Shown piece by piece: positions 45,820-54,226 of a DNA stretch of 64,000 nt. Position numbers and translations under genes: made by a program. This stretch comes from Geothrix rubra. GTDB lineage: Bacteria > Acidobacteriota > Holophagae > Holophagales > Holophagaceae. The stretch's first letter is position 1. Every line of letters starts with the position of its first letter. The notes beneath the pieces were generated by a model. It had not been told where the DNA came from, searched no databases, and saw nothing but the letters and a program-made list of their open reading frames with translations. The stretch is from the NCBI RefSeq assembly GCF_030268065.1, contig NZ_BSDD01000003.1, positions 248,001-312,000 on the forward strand. The letters are read 5' to 3'.

Positions 45820-47073
45820 ATGAACCAGGTGCGGACATCCGGAGGCGGCGGGCAGGGGGTTCCTGTGGAGAACCCCCTGCGCATCCGCCACCACCTGGAG
45901 GAACTGCGGGCCGCCGAGGCGGAGTTCCCGATCAAGGTGGAGGGCACGCACACCCTGCCCTACACCGCCCGGGTGGCGGAGCTCGAGAAGGACTCGATGC
46001 ACCTGAAGCTCATCCGGCCGCTCCCCCACGAGCTGGCCCCGGGTGCCCCCTTCGAGATGCTCTTCGCCACCGCCGAGCAGCGGTTCAAGGGCCTGCTCAC
46101 CTTCCAGGGGCGGCAGGGCTACCTCCTCTACCGCTTCACGATCCCCAACCGCCTGGTGCCCTCGGACCAGCGGCAGCACAAGCGCTACGCCTTCCGCCCC
46201 CGGGAGAAGGCCTACGTCATGGCCCAGGACGGCGGGGTGCCCGGCTTCGGCCTGGCAGGACCCCTGGTGAACCTCTCCCTCGGCGGGCTGGCCTTCCGCG
46301 TGGACCGCGTGGTGCGCCTCGACGACCACATGCGCCTGACGCCGGGCCTCGGCTTCTTCGAGAAGGGCAAGACCCTGCCCATGCTCAAGGTCCGTGATCT
46401 GCCGAAGCTCCCGCTCTTCGAGGCCCGGGGCATGATCGCCAACGCCTGCGAGCGGGAGGGCGAGATCATCGTCGGGGTGCAGTTCGGCGAGCTCCGGCCC
46501 GCGGAACTGGCCGAGCTCCAGGAGGTCCTGGACTTCCGGGAGAGGATGCAGCGGGCCTCCTCGTCCCCCAGCCCGGCCTCCGCCCCCCGCGAGGGACGTC
46601 CGGCCCCGGCCCAGGCGGAGGCATCCCCCTCCCCGTCCCCACGGACGAACCCCGCGGGGACCGAAACGCCCGCGGCCCTGAAGCTGCTGGGACGCCGGAC
46701 GGCGGGCCTGGTGCTCGCCATGCCCCCGGGTCCCCTCCGGGACGGGGTCCTGGCCGCCCTCGCCCAGGGGGGCTACCTCCGGGTGGAGACGGTGGATGCC
46801 CTGCACCAGGCGCTCGCCCTCCTCCGGGCGGACAAGGGCGCCTCCAACCGGGTGCTGCTCGCCCTCGACCCCACGCGCGACGGGGACCTCGCGGAGATCC
46901 AGGCCCTCCAGCGGGACCAGGGGGAGCTCCGGGAACTGCCGGTGGCCCTCCTGGGAGCCGGCGCGATGCCCAGCCCCGGCGACGGCCTCATCCGTCCCCT
47001 GCCCCTGCCCGGCGACTCCATCGAGGCATGGCTCGACGCCCTGGACGAGATCGCGGGACTGGCGGCCTCCTGA
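45820..47073 (+). CDS. PilZ-domain protein with C-terminal pseudo-receiver
   Basis: The 417-residue protein has a YcgR-like N-terminal domain (about 20-115), then a PilZ domain with both cyclic-di-GMP motifs, RxxxR (RQHKR, 118-122) and NLSLGG (151-156). After a Pro/Ser/Ala linker (about 248-285) comes a receiver-like domain (about 290-412) with a VLLALD strand carrying the Asp position, but lacking the acidic pair at its start. It probably turns c-di-GMP into a motility or secretion output. It is convergent with the kinase gene, stop to stop, with one base between. Confidence 0.85.
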   Translation: MNQVRTSGGGGQGVPVENPLRIRHHLEELRAAEAEFPIKVEGTHTLPYTARVAELEKDSMHLKLIRPLPHELAPGAPFEMLFATAEQRFKGLLTFQGRQGYLLYRFTIPNRLVPSDQRQHKRYAFRPREKAYVMAQDGGVPGFGLAGPLVNLSLGGLAFRVDRVVRLDDHMRLTPGLGFFEKGKTLPMLKVRDLPKLPLFEARGMIANACEREGEIIVGVQFGELRPAELAELQEVLDFRERMQRASSSPSPASAPREGRPAPAQAEASPSPSPRTNPAGTETPAALKLLGRRTAGLVLAMPPGPLRDGVLAALAQGGYLRVETVDALHQALALLRADKGASNRVLLALDPTRDGDLAEIQALQRDQGELRELPVALLGAGAMPSPGDGLIRPLPLPGDSIEAWLDALDEIAGLAAS

Positions 47074-47074
47074 C

Positions 47075-49231
47075 TCAGCGCGAGCCCAGGGGCGCCATCT
47101 TCACGGGAGTCCCCGAGGCGTCCAGGCGCTGGAACCCGTCTTCGATGCGGTTGGCGCCCCGCAGCACGGGGTCCGAGGCCTCCCGCGCCAGGAGGATGCC
47201 CCCGCGGGCGTTGCGGTGGACCACGCATTCCTCCAGGGTGACCTGCGAGTCCTCCAGCAGGAGCAGGCCGGTGTCCCGTCCCTCCTTCAGGGTGCATCGG
47301 GCCAGGAGCAGGCTGCCCCCAGGCTCCACCTGGACCCCCACCCCCGCATTCCCCGCGATCTCGCAGCCGTCCAGCACGCCCTGGCCCCCCTCGGCGCAAT
47401 CCACGCCCAGGGCCCGCCCCTCGGAGAAGGCGCTGTTCCGGGCCTGGACCGTGGCGCCGTGGTGGATCAGCAGACCCGCGCCGCCGTTGGCCTGGACCGT
47501 GCAGCCGTCCAGGGTCGCCAGGCCACGGTCCAGGACCGAGAGGCCGAACCCGGCGTTCTCCCGCACCCGGCAGGCCCGCAGGAGCACGTTCGCCCCCGCC
47601 AGCACGTGGACGCCCGCGCAGGCATGGCCCGCGATCTCGCAGTCCTCCAGGACCGCGTGGCTCCGTTCGAGGGCCAGGAGCCCTGCATAACGGCTCCCCG
47701 CCAGGACGCAGCGGGCCAGTTGGACCCGGCCCTCCGGCGCCACCTCCACCGCCCCGGCCAAGGCCCCGCGGATCGTGCAGCCCTCCAGGGCCACCTGGGC
47801 CCGGGCCTCGACACGGACCCCGACCCCGTTCCCACCCCCGAGGACCACCCCCTGGAGCGTCGCCTGCCCCCCCGGAAGCACCAGGACGCCGGACTGGCCG
47901 GCACCGGTCACCTGGCCCCCCTGGATGCGGAGCTGGGCGTCCTCGCCCACCCGGACCCCGACCCCGCCGGTTTCCATCCGGCAATCCTGGAACTGCACGG
48001 AGGCACCGCTCCGGAGGTCCACGCAGCTCTCCGCCCCCTCGAGCACGCAGCCCTCCACCTGCGCGGAACCGCCGGCGCTCAGGAAGGCGGTCTCCCCGGC
48101 CGGGGCCCGCAGGGTGAAGCCCTTCAGGGCCACCCCCAGGGCCTGGAGCGTGAGGGCCGGTCCGCCGACGCCCTCCAGCACCACCTGGGCCGGGTCGCCC
48201 TGGGCCTGGATGCTCACGTCCTTGTCCACGACCACGGATTCCCGGTAGTGGCCGGGCAGGAGGATGATCTGCGAACCGACCCGGGCATTGCGGAGGGCCA
48301 CCTTGAGGCTCAGGGCCTGGCCGCCCCGTCCCACCCGGATGGGCTGCGTCCCTCCCTCGGGCCGGACGACCAGGGCCGCCGGCGCCGCGGGGGCCTCCGG
48401 CACCGGCGCCGTCATGGCCAGGCCTCCCCGGATGGCCGCCGCCAGGGCCAGCCCGTCCGGGTAGCGCGCGGCGGGGTTCTTGGAGAGGGCCTTCTCCAGC
48501 ACGGCAACCATGCGCCCCGGCACCTCGGAGAGGTCCTGGGGGCGGAGCGGTTCTGGCGCGTGGAGGAGGATGCGGTTGAGCACGGCCGTGGCCGTGTCGC
48601 CCTGGAAGGGCTTGCGCCCGCCGGTGAGCACCTCGTAGAGGATCACCCCCACGGCGAAGAGGTCGGAGCTGGCCGTGGCCTTGCCGGTGTCGAGGTACTC
48701 GGGGGCCATGTAGTTCACCGTCCCCATCCAGGTGCCGGTCTGGGTGAGGGAGGACAGGCCCATCTGGGCCACCCCGAAATCCATGAGCTTGGCGTGGGGC
48801 CGGCCGCCGTGGCGCGCCACCAGCACGTTGGAGGGCTTGATGTCCCGATGGATCACGCCCCGGGAGTGGGCGTAGGCCAGTCCTTCGCAGACCTGGGCCA
48901 GCACCTCCAGGAGCTCGGCCTTGGGGACCTTCCCCTCGCGGATGAGGGCCTCGAATTCCTCCCCCTCGACCAGCTCCATGACGAGGTAGTGGACCCCCTC
49001 GTCCTCGCCGAACTCGTAGACGGTGACCACGTGGGGATGATTGAGGGCCGCGGCAGCCTGGGCCTCCCGCTCGAACCGCGCCTGGGCCTCCTCGCCGAAG
49101 GCCGATCCCGAGTGAACCACCTTGAGGGCCACGTCCCGCCCCAGGCGGACATCCCGGCCCAGGTACACCTCACCCATGGCCCCCTTGCCCAGGAGCCGCA
49201 CGATCTCGAACTTCCCCAGCCGTTCCCGCAT
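47075..49231 (-). CDS. Hanks-type Ser/Thr kinase fused to a right-handed beta-helix
   Basis: The 718-residue protein starts with a complete kinase (about 6-270): glycine loop GKGAMGEVY, Lys37, HRDIKPSN with Asp130, DFG at 151-153 and APE. After a short Pro/Ala linker, about 300-700 is a parallel beta-helix of some 14 rungs of about 23 residues, each with V/L-strands and GC/DC turns, as in NosD/PbH1 proteins. No membrane helix separates the parts, so the sensor-like beta-helix should be cytoplasmic. It is last in a run STAS-HATPase-phosphatase-htpX-kinase. Substrate and ligand are unknown. Confidence 0.92.
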   Translation of the reverse strand: MRERLGKFEIVRLLGKGAMGEVYLGRDVRLGRDVALKVVHSGSAFGEEAQARFEREAQAAAALNHPHVVTVYEFGEDEGVHYLVMELVEGEEFEALIREGKVPKAELLEVLAQVCEGLAYAHSRGVIHRDIKPSNVLVARHGGRPHAKLMDFGVAQMGLSSLTQTGTWMGTVNYMAPEYLDTGKATASSDLFAVGVILYEVLTGGRKPFQGDTATAVLNRILLHAPEPLRPQDLSEVPGRMVAVLEKALSKNPAARYPDGLALAAAIRGGLAMTAPVPEAPAAPAALVVRPEGGTQPIRVGRGGQALSLKVALRNARVGSQIILLPGHYRESVVVDKDVSIQAQGDPAQVVLEGVGGPALTLQALGVALKGFTLRAPAGETAFLSAGGSAQVEGCVLEGAESCVDLRSGASVQFQDCRMETGGVGVRVGEDAQLRIQGGQVTGAGQSGVLVLPGGQATLQGVVLGGGNGVGVRVEARAQVALEGCTIRGALAGAVEVAPEGRVQLARCVLAGSRYAGLLALERSHAVLEDCEIAGHACAGVHVLAGANVLLRACRVRENAGFGLSVLDRGLATLDGCTVQANGGAGLLIHHGATVQARNSAFSEGRALGVDCAEGGQGVLDGCEIAGNAGVGVQVEPGGSLLLARCTLKEGRDTGLLLLEDSQVTLEECVVHRNARGGILLAREASDPVLRGANRIEDGFQRLDASGTPVKMAPLGSR

Positions 49232-49269
49232 GGACCCCTGTATCGGCAGCCGCTGCCGCCAGGTTCAAT

Positions 49270-50109
49270 CTAGCGGGCCTCGACGGGCATGCGGCGCAGC
49301 CGTTCCACCCGGGCCGCCATGGGGGGGTGGGTGGAGAAGAGGGACATCAGGCCGCCCGCGCTCAGGGGGTTCACGATCATCATGTGGGCCGTGGCCGGCT
49401 GGGCCGCCTGCATGGGCACCTGCTCGTTGGAGCTGTGGAGGCGCTCCAGGGCCGAAGCCAGCATGTCCGGGCGGCCCGTGAGGTGGGCACTGTAGTCGTC
49501 CGCCAGGTACTCCCGGGACCGGCTCAGGGCCATCTGGAGCAGGAGGGCCGCCAGGGGGCCGAGGATCATGATCGCGATGCCGGCGAGGGGGTTGGACCGG
49601 CCCTCCTCGTCCCGGGGGCTCACCCACATGGCCATGCGGGAGAGGAACATGATGGCTTGGGCCAGCACGGCCGCGAGGCTGCCGATGAGGATGTCCCGGT
49701 GCTTCACGTGGCCCAGCTCGTGGCCGATGACCGCCTCCAGCTCGGGACGGCTGAGGATGCGCATGATGCCCTCGGTGACGGCCACCACGGCGTGCTCGGG
49801 GTCCCGTCCCGTGGCGAAGGCGTTGGGCGTCTCGTCGGGGATGATGGCGATCCGGGGGGTGGGCAGCCCGGCGCGCTGGGCCAGGTTGGCCACGATGGCG
49901 TAGAGCTCCGGCGCCTCGGCCTGGGTCACCACCTTGGCCCCGTAGCTCGCCAGGACGATCTTGTCGGAGAAGAAGTAGCTGACGCCGTTCATCACCAGGC
50001 CGATGACGAGGGCGAGGACCATGCCCGACTGCCCGCCGTAGTAGCCGCCAACCCACACCAGGAGGCCCGTCATGGCCGCGATGAGGATGAAGGTCTTCAT
50101 TTGGTTCAT
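49270..50109 (-). CDS. htpX: Membrane metalloprotease HtpX
   Basis: The 279-residue M48 protease degrades misfolded membrane proteins. It has an N-terminal membrane pair (about 5-45), the zinc motif VIGHELGHVKHRD (about 124-136), hydrophobic helices (about 140-165 and 178-197), then a third ligand Glu in SREYLADDYSA. It ends in FSTHPPMAARVERL, as typical. ATG 50109 has GGAG six bases upstream. It lies between the SpoIIE phosphatase (45 bp) and the beta-helix kinase (38 bp), suggesting membership of the same stress operon. Confidence 0.96.
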   Translation of the reverse strand: MNQMKTFILIAAMTGLLVWVGGYYGGQSGMVLALVIGLVMNGVSYFFSDKIVLASYGAKVVTQAEAPELYAIVANLAQRAGLPTPRIAIIPDETPNAFATGRDPEHAVVAVTEGIMRILSRPELEAVIGHELGHVKHRDILIGSLAAVLAQAIMFLSRMAMWVSPRDEEGRSNPLAGIAIMILGPLAALLLQMALSRSREYLADDYSAHLTGRPDMLASALERLHSSNEQVPMQAAQPATAHMMIVNPLSAGGLMSLFSTHPPMAARVERLRRMPVEAR

Positions 50110-50154
50110 GGAGCGCTCCTCCAGTACCAGGATACGGGTGCGATCAAGGGTGGT

Positions 50155-51723
50155 TCAGGCGGTCCGCCGCACCACCACGAGGGTCACGTCATCCCGGAAT
50201 TTCCCGTCCTCCAGGTGCCGGAACGCCTCCACGAGCAGCGCCTCCAGGAGCGACTCGGCCCCCGCACCCGGGCGATCCAGGACGACCTTGGCCAGGGGCC
50301 AGTCGCCCAGTTCCTCGCCGGCGGCGTTCTCCGCCTCCACCAGGCCGTCCGTGAAGGCCACCAGCACGTCTCCGGGCTCCATGCGGGCCCTCCCCTCCTC
50401 GAACTTCACGCCGGGGAGCAGGCCCACCATGGGACCCGTGGGGGCCAGGCGCACCACCTCGCCGGTGGCGCGCACCAGCAGGGGCGGGTTGTGCCCCCCG
50501 TTCACGTAGCGGCAGTCGCCGTTCTCGGGGTTCAGGCTGGCGGCGAAGAGGGTGGTGTAGCGGTTCCGGTCCCGCACGTCGTTCATGCGCCGGTTCAGGC
50601 GCTCCGCCAGGCGGCCCCAGTGCTTCACGCGCCGGTCGGCCATGGCGCGGAGGAAGGCCGAGAGCTGCACCATCATCATGGAGGCCGGCAGGCCCTTGCC
50701 TGAGATGTCCCCCACGGCCACGTGGAGCCGTTCGCCCAGCTGCTCGTCCCGGGCCATCCAGAGGTCGTAGAGGTCGCCGCCCACCGCCTGGTAGGGGAGG
50801 TTCGCGGCGGCGCAGTCCCAGCCGGGGGGCTCCGGAAGGCGCTTGGGCAGCACCTGACGCTGGATGTTGCGGGCCAGCTCCAGGTCCTTCTCCAGCCGCT
50901 CGGCCTGGAGCCGCGACTCCCTCAGCTCCAGGGCGGAGAGCTGGGTGGAGGTGAGGTTCAGGAGGGTGCGGAGGAAGACGAGATCCTCCTCGCCGAGCCG
51001 CCCGACCGCGGGCTCCGCGGCGTAGGCGAAGCCGTGGCTGTGGTTCTGGTCCAGCAGCTCGATGGCATGGACGAGGCCGCGGCCCTGCACCACCTCGCGG
51101 AGGCTATCGCCCTCCAGGACCGGCGGCAGTTCCCCCACGCCCTTGGCGTGGAGCACCTGGCCCTCCGCATCGACCACCAGCAGGCGCATGATGCGGAACT
51201 CGCCCATCAGCGTGTTGGCCATGAGGCGCACCAGGTCCCGGCGGGTCTCCACCTCGCCCAGGTTGCGCGTGAGCTCGAACACGGTGTTCAGGCGTGAGAG
51301 CTGGAGGGCCAGGGCCTGGTTCTGGGAGCTCCGCAGGGCCTCCAGCCGGCGCCAGGCCAGCAGCGGGGCAGAGATGGAAAGCAGCAGGGGGACGGCATCC
51401 GGGAGGTCCGGTGCCTTGAGGACCAGGTGGCCGAAGGTCTCGTCCCCGTACCCCCACGGCAGCACCCGCCAGCCCTCGCCCGGGTGCGTGGGGAAGGCCG
51501 GGGCCGCGCCGCGGAGGAACAGCCACTTCCCCCCGTCCCAGATCCCGCCCTGGCGGGCCTTGGCGATGCCCATGGCCGTGATGCCCACCAGGTGGACCAG
51601 GTCCTCCTCGCTGCCCTGGTCCGGAAAGGTCTCCAGGAAGTCGATGAGGGGCAACAGTTCCTGGGCGCCTTCGGGGATCCGGAGGGCCAGTTCGCGCAGG
51701 CGGTCGAAGGGGGTGGTCTGCAT
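50155..51723 (-). CDS. SpoIIE-type PP2C phosphatase with GAF domain (RsbU-like)
   Basis: The 522-residue phosphatase has an N-terminal module (about 1-140), a GAF-like domain (about 150-290), a coiled linker (ESRLQAERLEKDLELARNIQ) and a SpoIIE catalytic domain (about 310-520). Metal-site motifs are intact: AVGGDLYDLW, VGDISGKGLPASMM, YVNGGHNPPLL, FTDGLVEAEN and RDDVTLVVV. In partner-switching it would dephosphorylate the STAS protein. It lies 18 bp after the HATPase gene. The GAF input is unknown. Confidence 0.93.
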   Translation of the reverse strand: MQTTPFDRLRELALRIPEGAQELLPLIDFLETFPDQGSEEDLVHLVGITAMGIAKARQGGIWDGGKWLFLRGAAPAFPTHPGEGWRVLPWGYGDETFGHLVLKAPDLPDAVPLLLSISAPLLAWRRLEALRSSQNQALALQLSRLNTVFELTRNLGEVETRRDLVRLMANTLMGEFRIMRLLVVDAEGQVLHAKGVGELPPVLEGDSLREVVQGRGLVHAIELLDQNHSHGFAYAAEPAVGRLGEEDLVFLRTLLNLTSTQLSALELRESRLQAERLEKDLELARNIQRQVLPKRLPEPPGWDCAAANLPYQAVGGDLYDLWMARDEQLGERLHVAVGDISGKGLPASMMMVQLSAFLRAMADRRVKHWGRLAERLNRRMNDVRDRNRYTTLFAASLNPENGDCRYVNGGHNPPLLVRATGEVVRLAPTGPMVGLLPGVKFEEGRARMEPGDVLVAFTDGLVEAENAAGEELGDWPLAKVVLDRPGAGAESLLEALLVEAFRHLEDGKFRDDVTLVVVRRTA

Positions 51724-51741
51724 GGCGCGGGGAGAGGCCCC

Positions 51742-52167
51742 TCAGCCGATCTTCTTGATCAGGCAGCACTCGTTCCGGCCGGAGCCCCCGTCCTCCTTGA
51801 AGCTGACTTCGTCCATGAAGCGGCTCATGAGCAGCAGGCCCAGACCGCCCTTCCGGGGGTGCTTGATGTATTCCTTGGGATCCGGCAGCACCACCTGGTC
51901 CTGGCGGATGCCCTGGCCCGTGTGGAGGATGTGGATCTCCAGGGCCACCTCGGTGAAGCGAACCTCCAGCTCGACGCTGTGCTCCCCCTCCCCGTGGTAG
52001 GCGTGGAGGATCACGTTGGTCACCGCCTCGTCCACGGCGATGCTCACCTTGGCGGCCGTGGCGTCGTCCATGCCGGCCACCAGGGCCGCCCGCTTGGCCA
52101 GACCGGTCACCAGGTTCAGGTAGCGGGTCTGGCTCGGGATCACGAGCCGGAACTGGGCGTGGTCCAT
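51742..52167 (-). CDS. Anti-sigma/HATPase-type switch protein with altered G1 box
   Basis: The 141-residue protein has the RsbW/SpoIIAB-type GHKL fold: N-box VDEAVTNVILHAYH (about 46-59) and G2 loop RKGGLGLLLMSRF (about 105-117). The G1 box should read DxGxGx, but reads HTGQGI (about 84-89), so the adenine-contacting Asp is His. ATP use may be changed or lost. The ATG at 52167 has GGGAG five bases upstream, preferred over GTG at 52179. It follows the STAS gene by 13 bases and precedes the phosphatase. Confidence 0.88.
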   Translation of the reverse strand: MDHAQFRLVIPSQTRYLNLVTGLAKRAALVAGMDDATAAKVSIAVDEAVTNVILHAYHGEGEHSVELEVRFTEVALEIHILHTGQGIRQDQVVLPDPKEYIKHPRKGGLGLLLMSRFMDEVSFKEDGGSGRNECCLIKKIG

Positions 52168-52180
52168 CTTGGCTCCCACC

Positions 52181-52540
52181 TCAGCCCTTCCGCTCCGGAG
52201 CGGCCGCCGCCAGCGCCTCGCCCTGGTCGCCGAAGACCCGGTAGAGCTGGGTGAAGCCCAGGGTGTCGAAGATGGCGAACACGTTCTCCTGGAGGTTGGA
52301 GAGCAGGATGTCGCCGCCGTGCTCGCGCACTGTCTCGATGAGGCCCATGATGGCCCCCAGGCCCGCGGAGCTGATGTAGCTCAGATCCCGGCAGTTCAGC
52401 AGGATCGTGTAGCGGCCCCCCTTGACCAGGGCCTCCATCGCCTCTTCGAAGTCCCGGACCGTGTGCGCGTTGATGAAGCCGGCCGGCAGGAGCACCGCCA
52501 CGCCGTCGACCTCCTGCACCTCGATGGAAAGATCCGCCAT
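52181..52540 (-). CDS. STAS-domain anti-sigma factor antagonist
   Basis: The 119-residue protein is a single STAS domain of the SpoIIAA/RsbV kind. The phosphorylation loop is in LSYISSAGLGAIMGL (about 53-67), with Ser57/Ser58 aligning to the family serine. It would bind the HATPase partner when unphosphorylated. The start at 52540 follows a GGAG. It is the first gene of the five-gene minus-strand run and is divergent from the gene at 52656. A C-terminal charged tail ends in ERKG. Confidence 0.9.
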   Translation of the reverse strand: MADLSIEVQEVDGVAVLLPAGFINAHTVRDFEEAMEALVKGGRYTILLNCRDLSYISSAGLGAIMGLIETVREHGGDILLSNLQENVFAIFDTLGFTQLYRVFGDQGEALAAAAPERKG

Positions 52541-52655
52541 CCGCCAACTCCAAGGAACCTGGGCCATGCTAGCGTCCCATCCCCCGGATTGCCAGGGAGG
52601 GTACTTCCAGGGCGATGTCGGCTACCCTTGAGGGCGACTTCCCCCCGGATCCCCG

Positions 52656-53687
52656 ATGAGCGACCGCCGCCCCGAGGCCCCACCCAGCCAGGACGCCCTC
52701 CGCGCCTCCCTGGAAGCCTGGCTCAACCAGCGCCACCAGGCGCTCCTCGAAGAGGTGATGGCGGCCTGGCAGGAGGGACTGACCCGCTTCCGGCCGGATC
52801 CCGAGCTCCTGGCCCGGCTCTCCGAGGCCGCACCGTCCACCCTGGTCCTGGGGAACGCGGAAGCCTCGGAAGGCCACCTGGCCACGGCCCTCGATCTCAT
52901 CGAGGGCGCGCCCTCCCAGAGCGAGCTGCTGAAGCGCCTGCTGGACGGGCTCGCGCCGTTCGTGGAGCGGAGCGCGCTCTTCATCCTCAAGCAGGGGCTG
53001 GCCAGCCTCTACGCCCACCGGGGCTTCGACGGGGAAGCACCCCGGCGGCCCGGCGCCGTGGTCCCCCCGCCGGACCTGGAGGCCCTCATCCACGGCGGCG
53101 CCCGGGCCATCCGGCGGCCCGGCCCCGCCTACTCGGCCCTCCTGGCACCCCTCAGCTCCTTCGAGGCCCCGGACCTCGCCATCCTCCCCCTTCGCCACAA
53201 GCGGAAGGCGGTGGCCCTCCTCCTGGTGGACTGCGGAGCCCGGCAGAGGCTGGACCGTCCTGAACAGGTCCGTGCTTTGGTCCTGGCCGCCTCCGCCCTC
53301 CTGGCCGCCCTGGCCGCGGGCCGGGAGGAGGAACCGCAAGCCCTCCCGCCCGAACCCATGCCCAGCGCCCCCACCCAGGTGGTGCCCGAACCCATCGACC
53401 CCCCCCCGAGCCAGGACCTGGATCCCCGGACCCGGGCCGGCGCCGAGCGCCTCGCCCGGGTGCTCGTGGGGGACGTGGAGCTCTACTTCCCCGCCAAGGT
53501 GGCCCAGGCCCGCACCCAGGGCAACCTCTACGGGCTGCTCCGGGACGAGCTGGAACGCAGCCGGGCCACCTTCGTCGAGCGCTTCGGCGAGGATGTGGAG
53601 CTCAGGCATCGTATTTTCACCAACACCGTCATCCAGCAGCTCTGCGAGGGGGACCCCGCCAAGCTGGGAAGGGCCCCCTGGGCCTGA
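52656..53687 (+). CDS. Unknown protein with GAF-like middle and helical C-terminal domain
   Basis: The 343-residue protein shows no signal peptide or membrane helix. Residues about 1-80 are helical. About 85-230 has the feel of a degenerate GAF-like sensor (LLKRLLDGLAPFVERSALFI, AILPLRHKRKAVALLLVDCG). A Pro-rich linker (about 235-265) leads to an Arg/Glu-rich helical domain (LARVLVGDVELYFPAKVAQA, LYGLLRDELERSRATF). That C-terminal pattern seems to recur at the ends of zinc-ribbon and regulator proteins in related bacteria, from memory only. It is divergent from the STAS gene. Confidence 0.7.
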   Translation: MSDRRPEAPPSQDALRASLEAWLNQRHQALLEEVMAAWQEGLTRFRPDPELLARLSEAAPSTLVLGNAEASEGHLATALDLIEGAPSQSELLKRLLDGLAPFVERSALFILKQGLASLYAHRGFDGEAPRRPGAVVPPPDLEALIHGGARAIRRPGPAYSALLAPLSSFEAPDLAILPLRHKRKAVALLLVDCGARQRLDRPEQVRALVLAASALLAALAAGREEEPQALPPEPMPSAPTQVVPEPIDPPPSQDLDPRTRAGAERLARVLVGDVELYFPAKVAQARTQGNLYGLLRDELERSRATFVERFGEDVELRHRIFTNTVIQQLCEGDPAKLGRAPWA

Positions 53688-53704
53688 CCCCGTGATCCTT
53701 CCTG

Positions 53705-53733
53705 GTGACAAGACGCCCCGGGTCTGGTAGAAC
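53705..53733 (+). promoter_or_regulatory. Promoter of the FYDLN-like zinc-ribbon gene
   Basis: GTGACA (53705-53710) and TAGAAC (53728-53733) are 17 bases apart, the normal sigma-70 spacing. The ATG follows at 53767. Confidence 0.5.
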
Positions 53734-53766
53734 CTTGTTCCTTTGAGTCTGGGCGAGGATAGGGCG

Positions 53767-54060
53767 ATGGCGGATCTCGGCAAGAAGTACACATGCTTCC
53801 AGTGCGCGACGAAGTTCTACGACTTCGGCAAGCCGGAGGCACTCTGTCCAAAATGCGGGGCGAACCAGAAGAACGCCCCGGCCAAACCCAAGGTGCTGAA
53901 GAAGGAGAAGGTCGCCCACGTCATCGAGGACGACTTCACGCCGGAGCCCGAGGCCGAGAACCTCGAGGAGGCCTTCAGCGAGACCGGCGTGCCCATCGAG
54001 CGCGGCCGCGGCGAGGGCTTCGATCCCGGCGACCTCCGGATGGACGACTACGACGAGTAG
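53767..54060 (+). CDS. Zinc-ribbon protein of the FYDLN_acid type
   Basis: The 97-residue protein begins with a zinc ribbon, CFQCATKFYDF then LCPKCG, giving four Cys (about 10, 13, 26, 29), followed by a basic patch (KPKVLKKEK) and a strongly acidic tail ending DDYDE. This is the layout of TIGR02300/FYDLN_acid proteins. Their function is unknown. The ATG at 53767 is used because the ribbon follows directly. It has its own promoter and precedes an intergenic repeat. Confidence 0.85.
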   Translation: MADLGKKYTCFQCATKFYDFGKPEALCPKCGANQKNAPAKPKVLKKEKVAHVIEDDFTPEPEAENLEEAFSETGVPIERGRGEGFDPGDLRMDDYDE

Positions 54061-54083
54061 GCGAACCCCGCCGGACCGCGGAG

Positions 54084-54217
54084 CAGGGTGCTGACCGCAC
54101 CCTGCGGAGCGAGGGTCCGGCGCGGGTGAGCATCACGCCCGGGTGGGACGCACACACGCGCGTGGCCCAGGGTGCTGACCGCACCCTGCGGAGCGAGGGT
54201 CCGGCGCGGGTGGGCAT
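54084..54217. repeat. Two 50-bp direct repeats, 84-bp period
   Basis: Copies at 54084-54133 and 54168-54217 differ at one base. Each holds a 7-bp hairpin AGGGTGC-TGACC-GCACCCT. The second copy ends with CATAAT, ten bases before the deaminase GTG, placing the repeat in its promoter. Origin unknown. Confidence 0.75.
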
Positions 54218-54226
54218 AATGTCCAC

